DNA from: Agreia sp. VKM Ac-1783
GTDB lineage: Bacteria; Actinomycetota; Actinomycetes; Actinomycetales; Microbacteriaceae
Assembly: GCF_900177765.1 (NCBI RefSeq)
Contig: NZ_FXWI01000004.1
Location: 1 to 64,000 of the forward strand
DNA: 64,000 nt
Reading direction: 5' to 3'
The notes under the pieces are model-generated. The model ran no database searches and had not been told where the DNA came from. It saw only the letters and a list, made by a program, of their open reading frames with translations. Position numbers and translations under genes: made by a program. Position 1 is the stretch's first letter. Each line of letters begins with the position of its first letter. This document shows positions 8,195 to 16,957 of this stretch, piece by piece.

Positions 8195-10834
8195 ATGACC
8201 CGAACGCACCATCGCCGTCTCAGAGCCGGCCTGGCACTCGCTGCCGGATTCGCGCTCGCTACCGCCCCGATGATCACTGCGCCGGCCTCTGCGGCCAGCA
8301 CCGGTGTCATCATCAACGAGGCGTACGTGAACGGCGGATCAGTCGGCGCGAGCTACGTCAATAAGTTCGTCGAGCTCTACAACCCGACCGACAGCGCTGT
8401 CGATCTGAGCACGATGTCGCTGCAGTACCGCGCCGCGGGCAATCCGAACGACCCCACCGGCGTCCTCCCACTGACCGGATCCATCGCCGCCGGTGGGCAC
8501 TACCTCATTCAAGGCACGAGCAATGCCGCGAACGGAGCAGCCCTGCCGACCCCCGACGCCACGGCCGGGTTCTCGTTCGCCGGCGGAGGAGGAACCCTGT
8601 TCCTCGCGAATCAGACGACCGCGCTCACCGCGCCGGCCACCGGGTCCCTCGTGAACAACCCGGCCGTCGTCGACCTTCTGGGCTACGGCTCGTCGAACAC
8701 CTTCGAGGGCGCCGCGGCTCCGACGCCGTCTGTGACCACCTCGTTGACCCGCGTCAGTGCCATCGACAGCGACGTGAACTCGGCAGACTTCGCCGACGTT
8801 GCCCCAACCCCCGAGAACAGCGGTCAAGAACCGGAGGTACCTTCAGGTCCGCCGGTCAGCGCCACGATCGCCGACATCCAGGGCACGACGAATACGAGTC
8901 CTCTCGCCGGGCAGACCGTCATCACCCGCGGAGTCGTCACCGCCAGTTACCCCTCCGGGGGCTTCAACGGCTACGTCATCCAAACTCCGGGAACCGGGGG
9001 CGCGCTCGACCTGGCCACGCACACGGCATCCGACGGCCTGTTCGTCTACTCGTCGGCGACAGTGCCGCAGGCCCCCATCGGCACATACGTCGAGGTCACC
9101 GGCACCGCATCCGAACATGACGGCCTGACCGAGGTGACGGTCGCATCCGGTGGCCTGACCGTGCTGACCGACACCGTGACGCCGCCCGCGCCCGCCACCG
9201 TCGCTGTCCCCACCGACGCCGCCCAGCGCGAATCCCTCGAGAGCATGCTGATCGCCCCCGCGGGTGACTACACGGTGACCGACAACTACGACACGAACTT
9301 CTTCGGGTCGGTGGTGCTCGTAGCGGGATCCGAGCCGCTGACGACACCGACGTCGGTGACCGAGCCGGGCAGCGACGAGTATCGAGCGCTCCAGGCGGCG
9401 AATACCGCGGCCAAGGTGACCCTCGACGACGGAGCGAGCACGAACTTCAGCAGTGCGGCGAACACGGCGAAGCCGCTGCCGTATCTGACCATCGAGAATC
9501 CGGTGCGTATCGGTGCAGCAGTGACATTCACTCGCCCGGTCGTGCTCGACTACCGCTTCGACGCGTGGAGCCTGCAACCGACCCAGGAGCTGACTCCGTC
9601 GAACGCGGCCGACGTGCAGCCCGCGACCTTCGAGAACACGCGCAAGCCCACTCCCGCTGCGGTCGGGGGCGACGCGACCGTCGCCTCGTTCAACGTACTG
9701 AATTACTTCTCGACCACGGGCGACGAGCTCACCGGATGCTCGTTCTACACCGATCGGTCGGGCGATCCAGTGACGGTGAACAAGGGCTGCGACGCCCGCG
9801 GCGCCGCAGAGCAGGAGGACCTCGAGCGGCAGCAGGCCAAGATCGTCTCGGCCATCAATGCGCTCGACGCCGATGTCGTCTCTCTCGAGGAGATCGAGAA
9901 CTCGGCCCGCTTCGGAGAGCCACGCGACGCGTCGCTCGCCCAGCTGACGGCAGCCCTCAATGCCGCGTCCGGGGCGGACACATGGGCGTTCGTGCCCTCG
10001 CCCTCGGCGATTCCGGCCGATGAAGACGTGATTCGCACGGCGTTCATCTACAAACCGGCCGTCATCAAGACCGTCGGCGCCTCAGTGATCCTCGACGACC
10101 CGGCGTTCGTCAACGCCCGCGATCCGCTGTCGCAGGTGTTCGCTCTCGCCGACGGCGACGACGCCAGCCAGTTCATGGTGATCGTGAACCACTTCAAGTC
10201 GAAGAGTTCGGGAACAGGCGCGGACGCGAATCAGAACGACGGGCAGAGCGGATCGAACGCATCACGAGTCCGGCAAGCCAATGCCCTCGTGACCTTCGCC
10301 GCTGCACGCAAAGCCGAGACAGGCATCGACCGCGTGCTGCTGAGCGGCGACTTCAACGCCTACGAGAAAGAGGACCCGATCGACGTGATCCTCTCGGCCG
10401 GTTACACCGACATCGGCGAGGCGACGGGCAAGAAGAGCTACGCGTTCGAGGGCGAAGTCGGCTCGCTCGATCACGTGTTCGCATCGAGCGCGGCTGCGGC
10501 GGATGTGACGGGTACGGACATCTGGAACATCAACTCGGTCGAGTCGATCGCCCTGGAGTACAGCCGCTACAACTACAACGCGCTCGACCTCTACCGGGCC
10601 GACCCCTACCGCTCGAGTGACCACGATCCGGTGGTCGTCGGATTGGCGCTGCGCGGAGACGCGTCGGCCGGTCCGAGCGATCCGGGCTCGCCGGCAGCAG
10701 CCGCTCCGACCCGCCTCGCGGCCACAGGAGCCGACGCTTCACTCGCGCTGTTCGCGGCGTTGGCGCTCCTCGTACTGGGAGCGACGTTCGGTCGCGTAGC
10801 TCGGCGTCGTGGCACCGGGGCGCCGATCGACTAG
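8195..10834 (+). CDS. Secreted ExeM/NucH-type nuclease with lamin-tail domain and LAATG sortase signal
   Basis: The 879-residue protein has five parts. A signal peptide (to ASAAS) is followed by a lamin-tail domain (GVIINEAYVNGG to about residue 150). Next are an OB-fold-like region (about 215-320) and an endonuclease/exonuclease/phosphatase domain (about 490-820). The latter contains VASFNVLNYFSTTG, EEIENSARF, HFKSKSS, LLSGDFNAYEKEDP and SSDHDPV. The end is LAATG, a hydrophobic helix and RRR. Such proteins degrade extracellular DNA. LAxTG is the class E sortase signal, so wall attachment is likely. AAGGGA precedes the chosen ATG. A repeat overlaps its last codons (APID-stop). Confidence 0.9.
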   Translation: MTRTHHRRLRAGLALAAGFALATAPMITAPASAASTGVIINEAYVNGGSVGASYVNKFVELYNPTDSAVDLSTMSLQYRAAGNPNDPTGVLPLTGSIAAGGHYLIQGTSNAANGAALPTPDATAGFSFAGGGGTLFLANQTTALTAPATGSLVNNPAVVDLLGYGSSNTFEGAAAPTPSVTTSLTRVSAIDSDVNSADFADVAPTPENSGQEPEVPSGPPVSATIADIQGTTNTSPLAGQTVITRGVVTASYPSGGFNGYVIQTPGTGGALDLATHTASDGLFVYSSATVPQAPIGTYVEVTGTASEHDGLTEVTVASGGLTVLTDTVTPPAPATVAVPTDAAQRESLESMLIAPAGDYTVTDNYDTNFFGSVVLVAGSEPLTTPTSVTEPGSDEYRALQAANTAAKVTLDDGASTNFSSAANTAKPLPYLTIENPVRIGAAVTFTRPVVLDYRFDAWSLQPTQELTPSNAADVQPATFENTRKPTPAAVGGDATVASFNVLNYFSTTGDELTGCSFYTDRSGDPVTVNKGCDARGAAEQEDLERQQAKIVSAINALDADVVSLEEIENSARFGEPRDASLAQLTAALNAASGADTWAFVPSPSAIPADEDVIRTAFIYKPAVIKTVGASVILDDPAFVNARDPLSQVFALADGDDASQFMVIVNHFKSKSSGTGADANQNDGQSGSNASRVRQANALVTFAAARKAETGIDRVLLSGDFNAYEKEDPIDVILSAGYTDIGEATGKKSYAFEGEVGSLDHVFASSAAAADVTGTDIWNINSVESIALEYSRYNYNALDLYRADPYRSSDHDPVVVGLALRGDASAGPSDPGSPAAAAPTRLAATGADASLALFAALALLVLGATFGRVARRRGTGAPID

Positions 10835-10998
10835 CGGCGCGACGACCGAGGCCATCCACGCGCCGATCGAGTAGCGGCGCGACGAAGAAGCCCAATCACG
10901 CGTTGATCGAGTAGCGGCGCGACGAAGGAGCCCGCGTATCGAGATCACTGTCAGCAGTGGTCTCGATACGGCCGTGGCCGGCCTACTCGACCGGCGCA
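10827..10998. repeat. Gene-terminal interspersed repeat (tandem copies plus inverted copy)
   Basis: Three tandem units resembling GCGCCGATCGAGTAGCGGCG occur at about 10830, 10860 and 10898. They are followed by GTATCGAGATCAC, a short loop, GTGGTCTCGATAC and the reverse complement GGCCTACTCGACCGG. The first unit supplies the stop codon of the nuclease gene. Related sequences lie at 47812-47947, 54596-54640 and 54868-54962, so this is a dispersed REP-like family able to form long hairpins. Confidence 0.8.
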
Positions 10999-11014
10999 GT
11001 GGGCAGCACCAGGG

Positions 11015-11587
11015 CTAGTCCTTGAGACGCTCCACCAGAATGGCGCGGCTCATGCGTGAGTACCCGACGACTCCCTTGGCTTTCGCCTGAGCGCGCAGCT
11101 CGACGAGGGTCGGCGGCTTGGTCGACGCGACGGCCGCGGTCTTCGGTGCCGCCTTGGCGGTTGATGCCTTCGGTGCGGATGCTTTCGGTAGATCGAGTCC
11201 ACGCTTCGTCGCCGGAGGTGCCGACGCGATGGGCGGCGCGGCCACCTTCTTCGCGGCGGTCTCGGGCTTCTTCGCTGCCGGCTTCTTCGCGGCAGGCTCG
11301 GCTGTCTTCGGCGCGGCCTTCTTGGCCTCTGCCTCGGCATCCTTCACGACGTTCTCGAGGTCACGGCCGACCTTCTCGGCCTGCTTGCGCAACTCCTTCG
11401 AACGCTCGCTCGCCGCCTTGCGCGCCTTCTTCACCGCGGTCTCCGCGGCAGCGATCGCCTCGCGCGCCGCCTTCTCGAGCTTCTTCTCGATGTTCTTCGC
11501 GGTCTTCGATACGGTCTTCGATGCGGTCTTCTCGGTCGACTTCTTCGTCGCCTTCGAGGTCGACTTCTTCGTCTTCTTGTCAGCCAT
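11015..11587 (-). CDS. Histone H1-like Lys/Ala-rich protein with Rho_N-like tail
   Basis: The 190 residues are dominated by K, A, T and S repeats (AAKKPAAKKPETAAKK and similar) with a predicted helical stretch of mixed charge (residues about 25-85). The last 30 residues (LRAQAKAKGVVGYSRMSRAI) resemble the Rho termination factor N-terminal helical domain that binds nucleic acid. The ATG at 11587 has AAGGGGG upstream; an ATG further up is less likely. The inferred role is nucleoid packaging or RNA/DNA binding. It is transcribed alone, facing the repeat region. Confidence 0.75.
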   Translation of the reverse strand: MADKKTKKSTSKATKKSTEKTASKTVSKTAKNIEKKLEKAAREAIAAAETAVKKARKAASERSKELRKQAEKVGRDLENVVKDAEAEAKKAAPKTAEPAAKKPAAKKPETAAKKVAAPPIASAPPATKRGLDLPKASAPKASTAKAAPKTAAVASTKPPTLVELRAQAKAKGVVGYSRMSRAILVERLKD

Positions 11588-11765
11588 GATGGCCCCCTTC
11601 TCTCCCACGACGCTGGCGCGTCGGATCTACAGAGTGGCAGTACTCAGTGAGAAAGTACCGAACCGTGCTTTCGACACACGACGACACCCTGCCGACTGGG
11701 CAGAATGCGCCTATGGATGCTCGCTCGCACCGACGGGAAGTGCACAGTCGAGCGGACAGCAGTCG

Positions 11766-12725
11766 TCAGCTCGGGAGCGGCGGTGGGTCGTCGAGGAAGT
11801 CGCCCGTAGGTGTGAAGTACAGCGACCCTGTGACCGCTGTCGAGAAGTCGAGAATGCGGTCGTAGTTTCCCTCGGGGTCGCCGACGAACATGTTCTTCAG
11901 CATGCGCTCCGTGACCGCGGGCGTCTTCGCGTAGCCGATGAAGTACGTGCCGAACTCGGCCTCTCCGACCCGGCCGAACGGCATGTTGTCGCGCACGATC
12001 TTCAGTTCGTTGCCATCGGCATCCGTCAGCACGGTCAAGACCGTGTGGGCATTCGGGGCCTTCTTCTCTTCGGCCTGCTCGACGTTGTTGGCTTTGCCTC
12101 GACCGATCGCCTGCTCCTGCTGCTCGACCGTGAGCGTGTTCCACGCGGTGAGGTTGTGCAGGTACTTCTGCACGACCACGTAGCTTCCGCCCACGAACTG
12201 GGGCTCGTCGTCGCGCACGATCACGTTCTTCACGGCGAGGGCGCCTGTCGGATTCTCGGTACCGTCGACGAAGCCGAGCAGGTCGCGCTCCTCGAAGTAC
12301 TTGAACCCGTGCACCTCGTCGACGACGGCGGACATCCCCCCGAACCGCTCGACGAGGAGGCTCGCCAGCTCGAAGCAGAGGTCCATGCCCTTGGCACGGA
12401 TGTGAAACAGGACGTCGCCCGGCGTGGAGACAGACGAGTGCACCGCTCCGTGGAACTCAGGCAGGACGTGCAGCTCTGTGGGCCGGGGGCCGTCGAAGAG
12501 CCGCGACCAGGCATCCGAGCCGATAGAGGTGATGCAGGTGAGCACGCCGTCGGGAACACGAAAGCCCACCGAACGAACGAGGCCGGAGATATCGCCGAGT
12601 GCGTCGTGCACGAGCTGCTCTCCGCCAGGGGCGATCGTCAGCACGAGGAAGATGGCGGAATCGCTCAGTGGATTGAGGATGGCTTGGGATGCGGCGAGCG
12701 GCTCGCCGTCGACAAGATCGGTCAC
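11766..12725 (-). CDS. Dye-decolourising (Dyp-type) heme peroxidase
   Basis: The 319 residues contain the Dyp signature GFVDGTENP with the catalytic Asp. They also contain a His in KAPNAHTVLTV that fits the proximal heme ligand, and distal Arg/Asn in IVRDNMPFG, as in DypB. No Tat signal is present, so it should be cytoplasmic or encapsulin-loaded. The C-terminus TGDFLDDPPPLPS ends without an obvious encapsulin cargo peptide, and no encapsulin gene lies nearby. Family membership is firm; the natural substrate is unknown. Confidence 0.92.
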   Translation of the reverse strand: MTDLVDGEPLAASQAILNPLSDSAIFLVLTIAPGGEQLVHDALGDISGLVRSVGFRVPDGVLTCITSIGSDAWSRLFDGPRPTELHVLPEFHGAVHSSVSTPGDVLFHIRAKGMDLCFELASLLVERFGGMSAVVDEVHGFKYFEERDLLGFVDGTENPTGALAVKNVIVRDDEPQFVGGSYVVVQKYLHNLTAWNTLTVEQQEQAIGRGKANNVEQAEEKKAPNAHTVLTVLTDADGNELKIVRDNMPFGRVGEAEFGTYFIGYAKTPAVTERMLKNMFVGDPEGNYDRILDFSTAVTGSLYFTPTGDFLDDPPPLPS

Positions 12726-12828
12726 ATCTGAACGCTACTGGAGAGGCGGGCCGACTCCGCTAGACGCGCGTCGCAATCCACGCCGGACGAGACCCGAGCG
12801 CCGGCGTCACGCGACCTCACCGCTAGCG

Positions 12829-14112
12829 TCACGCGACCTCGTCGACGGGACCCGTCGCATCCAACGGGTGCGCGATCTCGTCGCGCGGCATGCGGGCGAT
12901 GAGCAGGGCGGCGACGGCGAAGAAGACGGGCACGATCCCCGCGACGAGGAACGTGGGCATCAGGCCCACCGCTTCGCCGACAGGGCCCGCGAGCGCCATC
13001 GACACCGGCATGAGCGCGAGCGACACGAAGAAATCGAGGCTCGACACCCGCCCCAGCAGGTGGCGCGGAACACGGCGCTGCAGCAGCGTTCCCCAGATCA
13101 CCTGGCCGGCAGAGCCGGTGAACCCCACGATGAAGACGGCGGCGGCCATGACCCAGAGTTCTGTCGTGAACCCGATGATCCCCAGGGGAACCGAGCCGAT
13201 GCCCCAGGAGAGCACCATGACGGTGAGGTAGCGGCGCGGCAGGCGGCGAGACGCGACGACGATCGAGCCGATAGCGCCACCGATGCCGAAGGCCGCGAGC
13301 ACGAGGGCGAACGAGCCGGCTCCTCCCCCGGTCTGGTCACGCACGGCGAACGGCAGCAGCACCTCGATCGGGCCGAGCAGCACCAGCACCCAGCCGAACG
13401 CGAACAGCAGGGTCGCGAACAGCCACGGGGTGCGCACCATGTACACGACGCCCTCGCGCATGTCGCGGTAGACAGAGACGAGCGGATGCGCGGCGTCGGC
13501 CGAGCGGTCGCGCACGACGGGCACGCTGCGCATGAGGCTGAGGCCCACGAGCGCCAGAACGTGAACGACGACGATCACGACGAAGGCGAGGGGCGGGCCA
13601 CCGACCGCGATGAGTCCGGCCGCGAGTGCTGGGCCGGCGGCCTGCATCGCAGCGGGGCGAAGCACTCCCTCGATGCCGTTCGCCGCGAGCAGGTCGTCGG
13701 CCGGAAGAAGCGAGGGCAGGATCGCGGAGTACGCCGGGTAGAAGAATCCCTCGCCGATGCCCAGCAGAGCCGCCGCGACGACGAGATGCCAGAGTTCGAG
13801 CGAACCGGTGAGCGCGAGCACGGCGATGCTGGCCATGCTCACGAGCTTGATGCCCTCGATGCCCACCAGAATCAGTCGCTGCGGCACCCGGTCGGCGACG
13901 ACTCCGCCGATCAGAGTGGCGCCGACCATGCCGATGCTCGTGGCAGTCGCCGTGATCGAGAGCTGCAGAGGGCCTCCGCCGAGCTCGATGACCTGCCACA
14001 CGAGGGCCACCAGCCACATGCCTCCGCCGAACAGCGACAGCGTGAGCGCGCCGAAGAGCAGCCGGTATTGACCGGTCGCGAAGGGCCGCACGGCGCGGGG
14101 AAGCTGTGCCAT
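12829..14112 (-). CDS. MFS exporter of the EntS/MFS_3 type
   Basis: The 427-residue protein has about 11-12 hydrophobic helices. It starts FATGQYRLLFGALTLSLFGG, with loop motifs VADRVPQRLILVG (motif A of MFS) and QRRVPRHLLGRVSS. These are typical of the enterobactin exporter/macrolide efflux branch. AGAGG precedes the ATG. Its last codons lie in a 15-bp direct duplication (GCGTCACGCGACCTC at about 12805 and 12826). It diverges from the DUF3817 gene. The substrate is unknown. Confidence 0.85.
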   Translation of the reverse strand: MAQLPRAVRPFATGQYRLLFGALTLSLFGGGMWLVALVWQVIELGGGPLQLSITATATSIGMVGATLIGGVVADRVPQRLILVGIEGIKLVSMASIAVLALTGSLELWHLVVAAALLGIGEGFFYPAYSAILPSLLPADDLLAANGIEGVLRPAAMQAAGPALAAGLIAVGGPPLAFVVIVVVHVLALVGLSLMRSVPVVRDRSADAAHPLVSVYRDMREGVVYMVRTPWLFATLLFAFGWVLVLLGPIEVLLPFAVRDQTGGGAGSFALVLAAFGIGGAIGSIVVASRRLPRRYLTVMVLSWGIGSVPLGIIGFTTELWVMAAAVFIVGFTGSAGQVIWGTLLQRRVPRHLLGRVSSLDFFVSLALMPVSMALAGPVGEAVGLMPTFLVAGIVPVFFAVAALLIARMPRDEIAHPLDATGPVDEVA

Positions 14113-14158
14113 GCCTCTACGCTACGGTCACCCAGCGACGATACGAGACACTGGATGC

Positions 14159-14638
14159 ATGGCCTCCCTTCGTACGTTCACGCCCGAGAGACTCTTCCGC
14201 GTCTTCGCCCTGCTCGAGACGATCACCTGGACACTGCTCATCGTCGGCATGATCCTGAAGTACGCGGTGGGGGTCGGCGACTGGCCCGTGTCGATCGCTG
14301 GGTTCATCCACGGACTGATCTTCATCGCGTACGCGCTGCAGGCCGGCGTCGTGGCCGTGAACCAGCGGTGGCACCTCGGCATGGCGACCCTCGCCGTCGC
14401 ATCCGCCGTCGTGCCCTACGCCACGATCCCGACCGAGCGCTGGCTGGCCCGCCGCGGCAACCTCGAGGGCGGATGGCGCACGGAAGCGACAAGCGACCCC
14501 CGAGACGCGCGCCCGCTCGATCGCGTGTTCCGCTGGGCGATCCAGCGGCCTATCCCGCTGGCGGGCGGCCTGTTCGTTGCACTCGTCGTGATCATGACCA
14601 CGCTGCTGATGATCGGCCCTCCAGGCGGCAAGGCCTGA
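14159..14638 (+). CDS. DUF3817-domain integral membrane protein
   Basis: The 159 residues contain RLFRVFALLETITWTLLIVG and then two more helices around GFIHGLIFIAYALQAGVV. This is the DUF3817 pattern with conserved Glu and His in membrane segments. A further helix (PLAGGLFVALVVIMTTLLMI) near the C-terminus is extra relative to the usual length of about 100 residues. The start lacks a clear Shine-Dalgarno; the divergent gap to the MFS gene is only 46 bp. Such proteins are common in actinobacteria, sometimes next to MFS exporters. No function is known. Confidence 0.82.
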   Translation: MASLRTFTPERLFRVFALLETITWTLLIVGMILKYAVGVGDWPVSIAGFIHGLIFIAYALQAGVVAVNQRWHLGMATLAVASAVVPYATIPTERWLARRGNLEGGWRTEATSDPRDARPLDRVFRWAIQRPIPLAGGLFVALVVIMTTLLMIGPPGGKA

Positions 14639-14654
14639 GCAGCAGCGGCGACGC

Positions 14655-14731
14655 GCTCGTATCCAGGAAAACTGCTCTGGTTTGGACGACTTCGCACGCG
14701 ACGACCCGGTTCTGCCTGACTAAGAGCGCCG
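14655..14731. repeat. Imperfect 77-bp repeat, copy 1
   Basis: This segment aligns with 15013-15089: CCAGGAAAA/TCAGGAAAA, then the identical run ACTTCGCACGCGACGA, then GGTTCTGCCTGA/TGTTCTTCCTGA and GAGCGCC. The two copies flank the small membrane gene at 14744-14938. It looks like a small non-coding interspersed element. Confidence 0.6.
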
Positions 14732-14743
14732 CTGACCGCTTGA

Positions 14744-14938
14744 TCAGAGTTTCGGTTCGTCGGTTCCATCCGCGATGAGCAACTCGATCTTGACTTCTTG
14801 TACCCGCCTGTAGCTCTGAAGGGCCGCCGTCGCCGCCAGTATCAGGCGTCCGAGGAGGACCAGAAGGACGATGGCACCGATGAAAAGCGCCACCATGAAC
14901 GCGAGGTACGGGATCTGGAACCAGTCGTTGTAGAACAT
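14744..14938 (-). CDS. Small single-pass membrane protein (64 aa)
   Basis: The product has one strong hydrophobic helix (LAFMVALFIGAIVLLVLLG) followed by a basic/acidic tail ending TDEPKL. No good ribosome-binding site precedes the ATG, so expression is not certain, but the composition is that of a real membrane peptide. It sits between two copies of a 77-bp repeat. I do not recognise a family. Confidence 0.5.
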   Translation of the reverse strand: MFYNDWFQIPYLAFMVALFIGAIVLLVLLGRLILAATAALQSYRRVQEVKIELLIADGTDEPKL

Positions 14939-15012
14939 TTACTCGACGATAGTTCGCCGCCCGATGAGACTTCCACTCCCACTGCGATCGCTGCAGTGAT
15001 CGATGCCGCTTG

Positions 15013-15089
15013 CCCGTATTCAGGAAAAGCGCCCCAATCCCCGTCACTTCGCACGCGACGAGCCTGTTCTTCCTGAAATAGAGCGCCCG
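15013..15089. repeat. Imperfect 77-bp repeat, copy 2
   Basis: This is the second copy of the element at 14655-14731, in the same orientation, ending about 20 bp before the leftmost attachment-site duplication. Confidence 0.6.
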
Positions 15090-15111
15090 AGCGGAGAGCG
15101 CGCGGGCAGAG

Positions 15112-15195
15112 AAAAAGCCCCCGACTCCGTAGAGTCGGGGGCTGATGGTGTTGTGCGCCCTAAGGGATTCGAACCCCTGGCCTTCTGATCCGTAG
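15112..15195 (-). repeat. Outer-left att copy: displaced tRNA-Arg 3' part with its terminator
   Basis: The 84 bp are identical to 37703-37786. They comprise the terminator hairpin (arm AGCCCCCGACTC at 15116-15143, A-run on its left so a U tract on the minus strand) and the tRNA-Arg sequence from the discriminator base (15154) to the anticodon region (15195). The 5' half of the tRNA is absent, so it is not a functional tRNA. This is the signature left by integration into the tRNA 3' end. Confidence 0.92.
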
Positions 15196-15289
15196 AAAGG
15201 TTCGGGCCATGCGCCGACGTTCATATTGCCGTTCTCACGAGGGTTGCTCTGCTCCCCCGCTCTCGCTGGATCTCCTAGGACGGCGCTAG

Positions 15290-15311
15290 GTTGCTGTCAC
15301 GGTTGCTGTCA
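15290..15311 (+). repeat. Candidate integrase arm site, left
   Basis: Two copies of GTTGCTGTCA separated by CG. The identical 22-bp sequence occurs at 21434-21455 in the same orientation, near the other end of the island. Confidence 0.65.
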
Positions 15312-15324
15312 GAGGACGCTGGGC

Positions 15325-15813
15325 ATGAGTGGCGCGCACCATCCTCCGGTCGATCTTGAGTGGGTGGTTGCTCAGCGCCGACGTGACCAAAACCACACCC
15401 GAGATTGCCTTCGGTATGGAGCATCCGACTACGAGCTGGCCCAGCGCTGGTGGGAACCGCACCTGGTCTACGTGCTGCGCGTTCATGCTGAGGGTCTTTA
15501 CAAAGTGGGCCTCACTCGCCACGACAGCCGAAGGATTCGGGATCTCACCGCTCGTGGCCGAGCCGATGTCGTGGATTTCTTATTGATGGCAAATCGTCAC
15601 GCAGCTCGACTCCTGGAAATCGTAGTGCTCAATGCAACCGACTCCGCTCGACGATTCGCCGACAGGATGAATCAGCACCACGGCCAGACCGAACATTGGG
15701 ACGGTTCCTTGTCACCCCTGGCGCTGGAGCCGATCGCCGCAGCGTTATCGCTCGACGAGCACCTCGTATATTGGTCGGTCACGCTGCCATCGAAAACCAG
15801 CCGAGAGCCATGA
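15325..15813 (+). CDS. GIY-YIG-like nuclease-domain protein
   Basis: The 162-residue protein contains LVYVLRVHAEGLYKVGLTRH followed by SRRI. This matches the GIY-YIG pattern (VYVL, then YKVGLT, then Arg) of T5orf172/UrvC-like nuclease domains. The later catalytic Glu may be in ARLLEIVVL. The rest shows no known domain. GAGGA lies eight bases before the ATG. It is the first gene of the island, 507 bp from the next, and could act on DNA. A non-catalytic role cannot be excluded. Confidence 0.5.
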   Translation: MSGAHHPPVDLEWVVAQRRRDQNHTRDCLRYGASDYELAQRWWEPHLVYVLRVHAEGLYKVGLTRHDSRRIRDLTARGRADVVDFLLMANRHAARLLEIVVLNATDSARRFADRMNQHHGQTEHWDGSLSPLALEPIAAALSLDEHLVYWSVTLPSKTSREP

Positions 15814-16120
15814 GACTTGACCGAAGTCGATATCCTTAGGAAGCGGACTCGCCCCACGCTCGTGGATCGGCGGGTCTTGCTGTTTAACCAGTCAACTCGA
15901 ACAGGGTCGAACGAGGAGCGCCCGGACCGGAGCGAAGCGAGGACCGGACGCACCGCAGCTCGGCCCCGCCGGGCTTGCCCGGCGCTTGAATGAGTAAAGA
16001 AAGTTCTCACAGCTCTGGAGGCCTACTGGGCAAGGCGAGGTTGGGGTAGCCGTTCGTCGGAATGCTTTCGGGAACCTGCCGGACTTGCAACGGTGTGTAT
16101 TGTTCTCTCCGGGAGGGAGT
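15814..16120. other. Non-coding stretch inside the island
   Basis: No gene is seen. The centre (about 15905-15990) is rich in inverted GC repeats (CCGGACC, GGACCGG, GCCGGGC, GCCCGGC) that could terminate transcription of the GIY-YIG gene. The last 100 bp should contain the promoter of the ATPase operon. Confidence 0.55.
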
Positions 16121-16957
16121 ATGGGGCTGCGATTAGCAGGAAGCGTGGTGCATTCAGGTCCGCTCTATCAGAATCGCTCCGACATCATCGATTTTCGCAA
16201 CCTAGAGCTCATTCGCCCTGCATCTCTAACGACAGCAGCCATCGAAATTGACCGTTTGTTAAGCGAAGGTCGCCAGCCCAGGTTTATTGCTCCGTCTTCG
16301 CACGCCTCAGCACTGGCACTCGTGGACAGGGGGTTCGCAAGCTTTCTTGATTCGAGGTCTGTACTTCACTCGCTGCCCATGTGGGCCATGAAGCCGGACA
16401 CACTCGACGTAACCAGTTTCGGGGTGGAAAACAATGTAGAGAATCTGGCGTTGCGTCTCCATGAATGGGGTGCTGAAAGAGATGCCGACCTAGCTGCGGC
16501 TCTCTATATCTGTCTCTGCGAGGCCGGCGACAATATTCTGTTTCATTCAGGTCGAGCCTCAGGTTATTTTGCAGCCGAATTAGACGAGACGGACACCCTC
16601 CGATTCGCCATTGCAGATGGTGGAGTGGGAATGCGTACGTCCTTGGCCAGCCTGGGTCCCACTGATGACCTTGAAGCGCTGGACCTCGCAATGACCTCAG
16701 GCGTATCTGCAACTCAGGAAATTGGTCGAGGATTTGGCCTGGCAAGTATGTCGAGATACGTTCTGGAGAGGGGTGGAACCTTCGCAATCATGTCGGGATC
16801 AGCATTCCGGATCGAAGGTCCAGCCGGGCTAGTTCGTCGTTCTCTGTCAAATTCGGCGGCGGGCGTGCTCATTCAGGGAATCCTCCCTACCGGCAGGGAG
16901 ATAGGTATTGAACCTGTTGATGCGACAAACAGCGGAGGTGACTCGAATGAGAAGTGA
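16121..16957 (+). CDS. STAS-like/GHKL ATPase, first of two
   Basis: The 278-residue protein has an N-terminal alpha/beta STAS-like part (IDFRNLELIRPASL to about residue 80). The C-terminal GHKL (HATPase_c) domain shows an N-box with Glu, Asn and His (LCEAGDNILFHSG, about 132-145), G1 box IADGGVGM and G2 box GRGFGLASM. The ATP-site residues are complete. The family includes anti-sigma kinases such as SpoIIAB. GGGAGGG precedes the ATG. The stop overlaps the next gene by 11 bases, so the two are coupled. By analogy it may phosphorylate or sequester its STAS-like partner; that is inference. Confidence 0.75.
   Translation: MGLRLAGSVVHSGPLYQNRSDIIDFRNLELIRPASLTTAAIEIDRLLSEGRQPRFIAPSSHASALALVDRGFASFLDSRSVLHSLPMWAMKPDTLDVTSFGVENNVENLALRLHEWGAERDADLAAALYICLCEAGDNILFHSGRASGYFAAELDETDTLRFAIADGGVGMRTSLASLGPTDDLEALDLAMTSGVSATQEIGRGFGLASMSRYVLERGGTFAIMSGSAFRIEGPAGLVRRSLSNSAAGVLIQGILPTGREIGIEPVDATNSGGDSNEK

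Noticed and set aside
10827-10998. The spaced repeats as a CRISPR array
   Set aside because: Units are few, irregularly spaced, include an inverted copy and lack unique spacers or cas genes; no CRISPR array is seen anywhere in the window.
12805-12841. 15-bp direct duplication at the MFS gene end as a mobile element target site
   Set aside because: No element lies between the two copies; it is a simple local duplication.
15154-15195. A tRNA gene at the left att copy
   Set aside because: Only the 3' half of tRNA-Arg is present; the D arm and 5' acceptor strand are missing.
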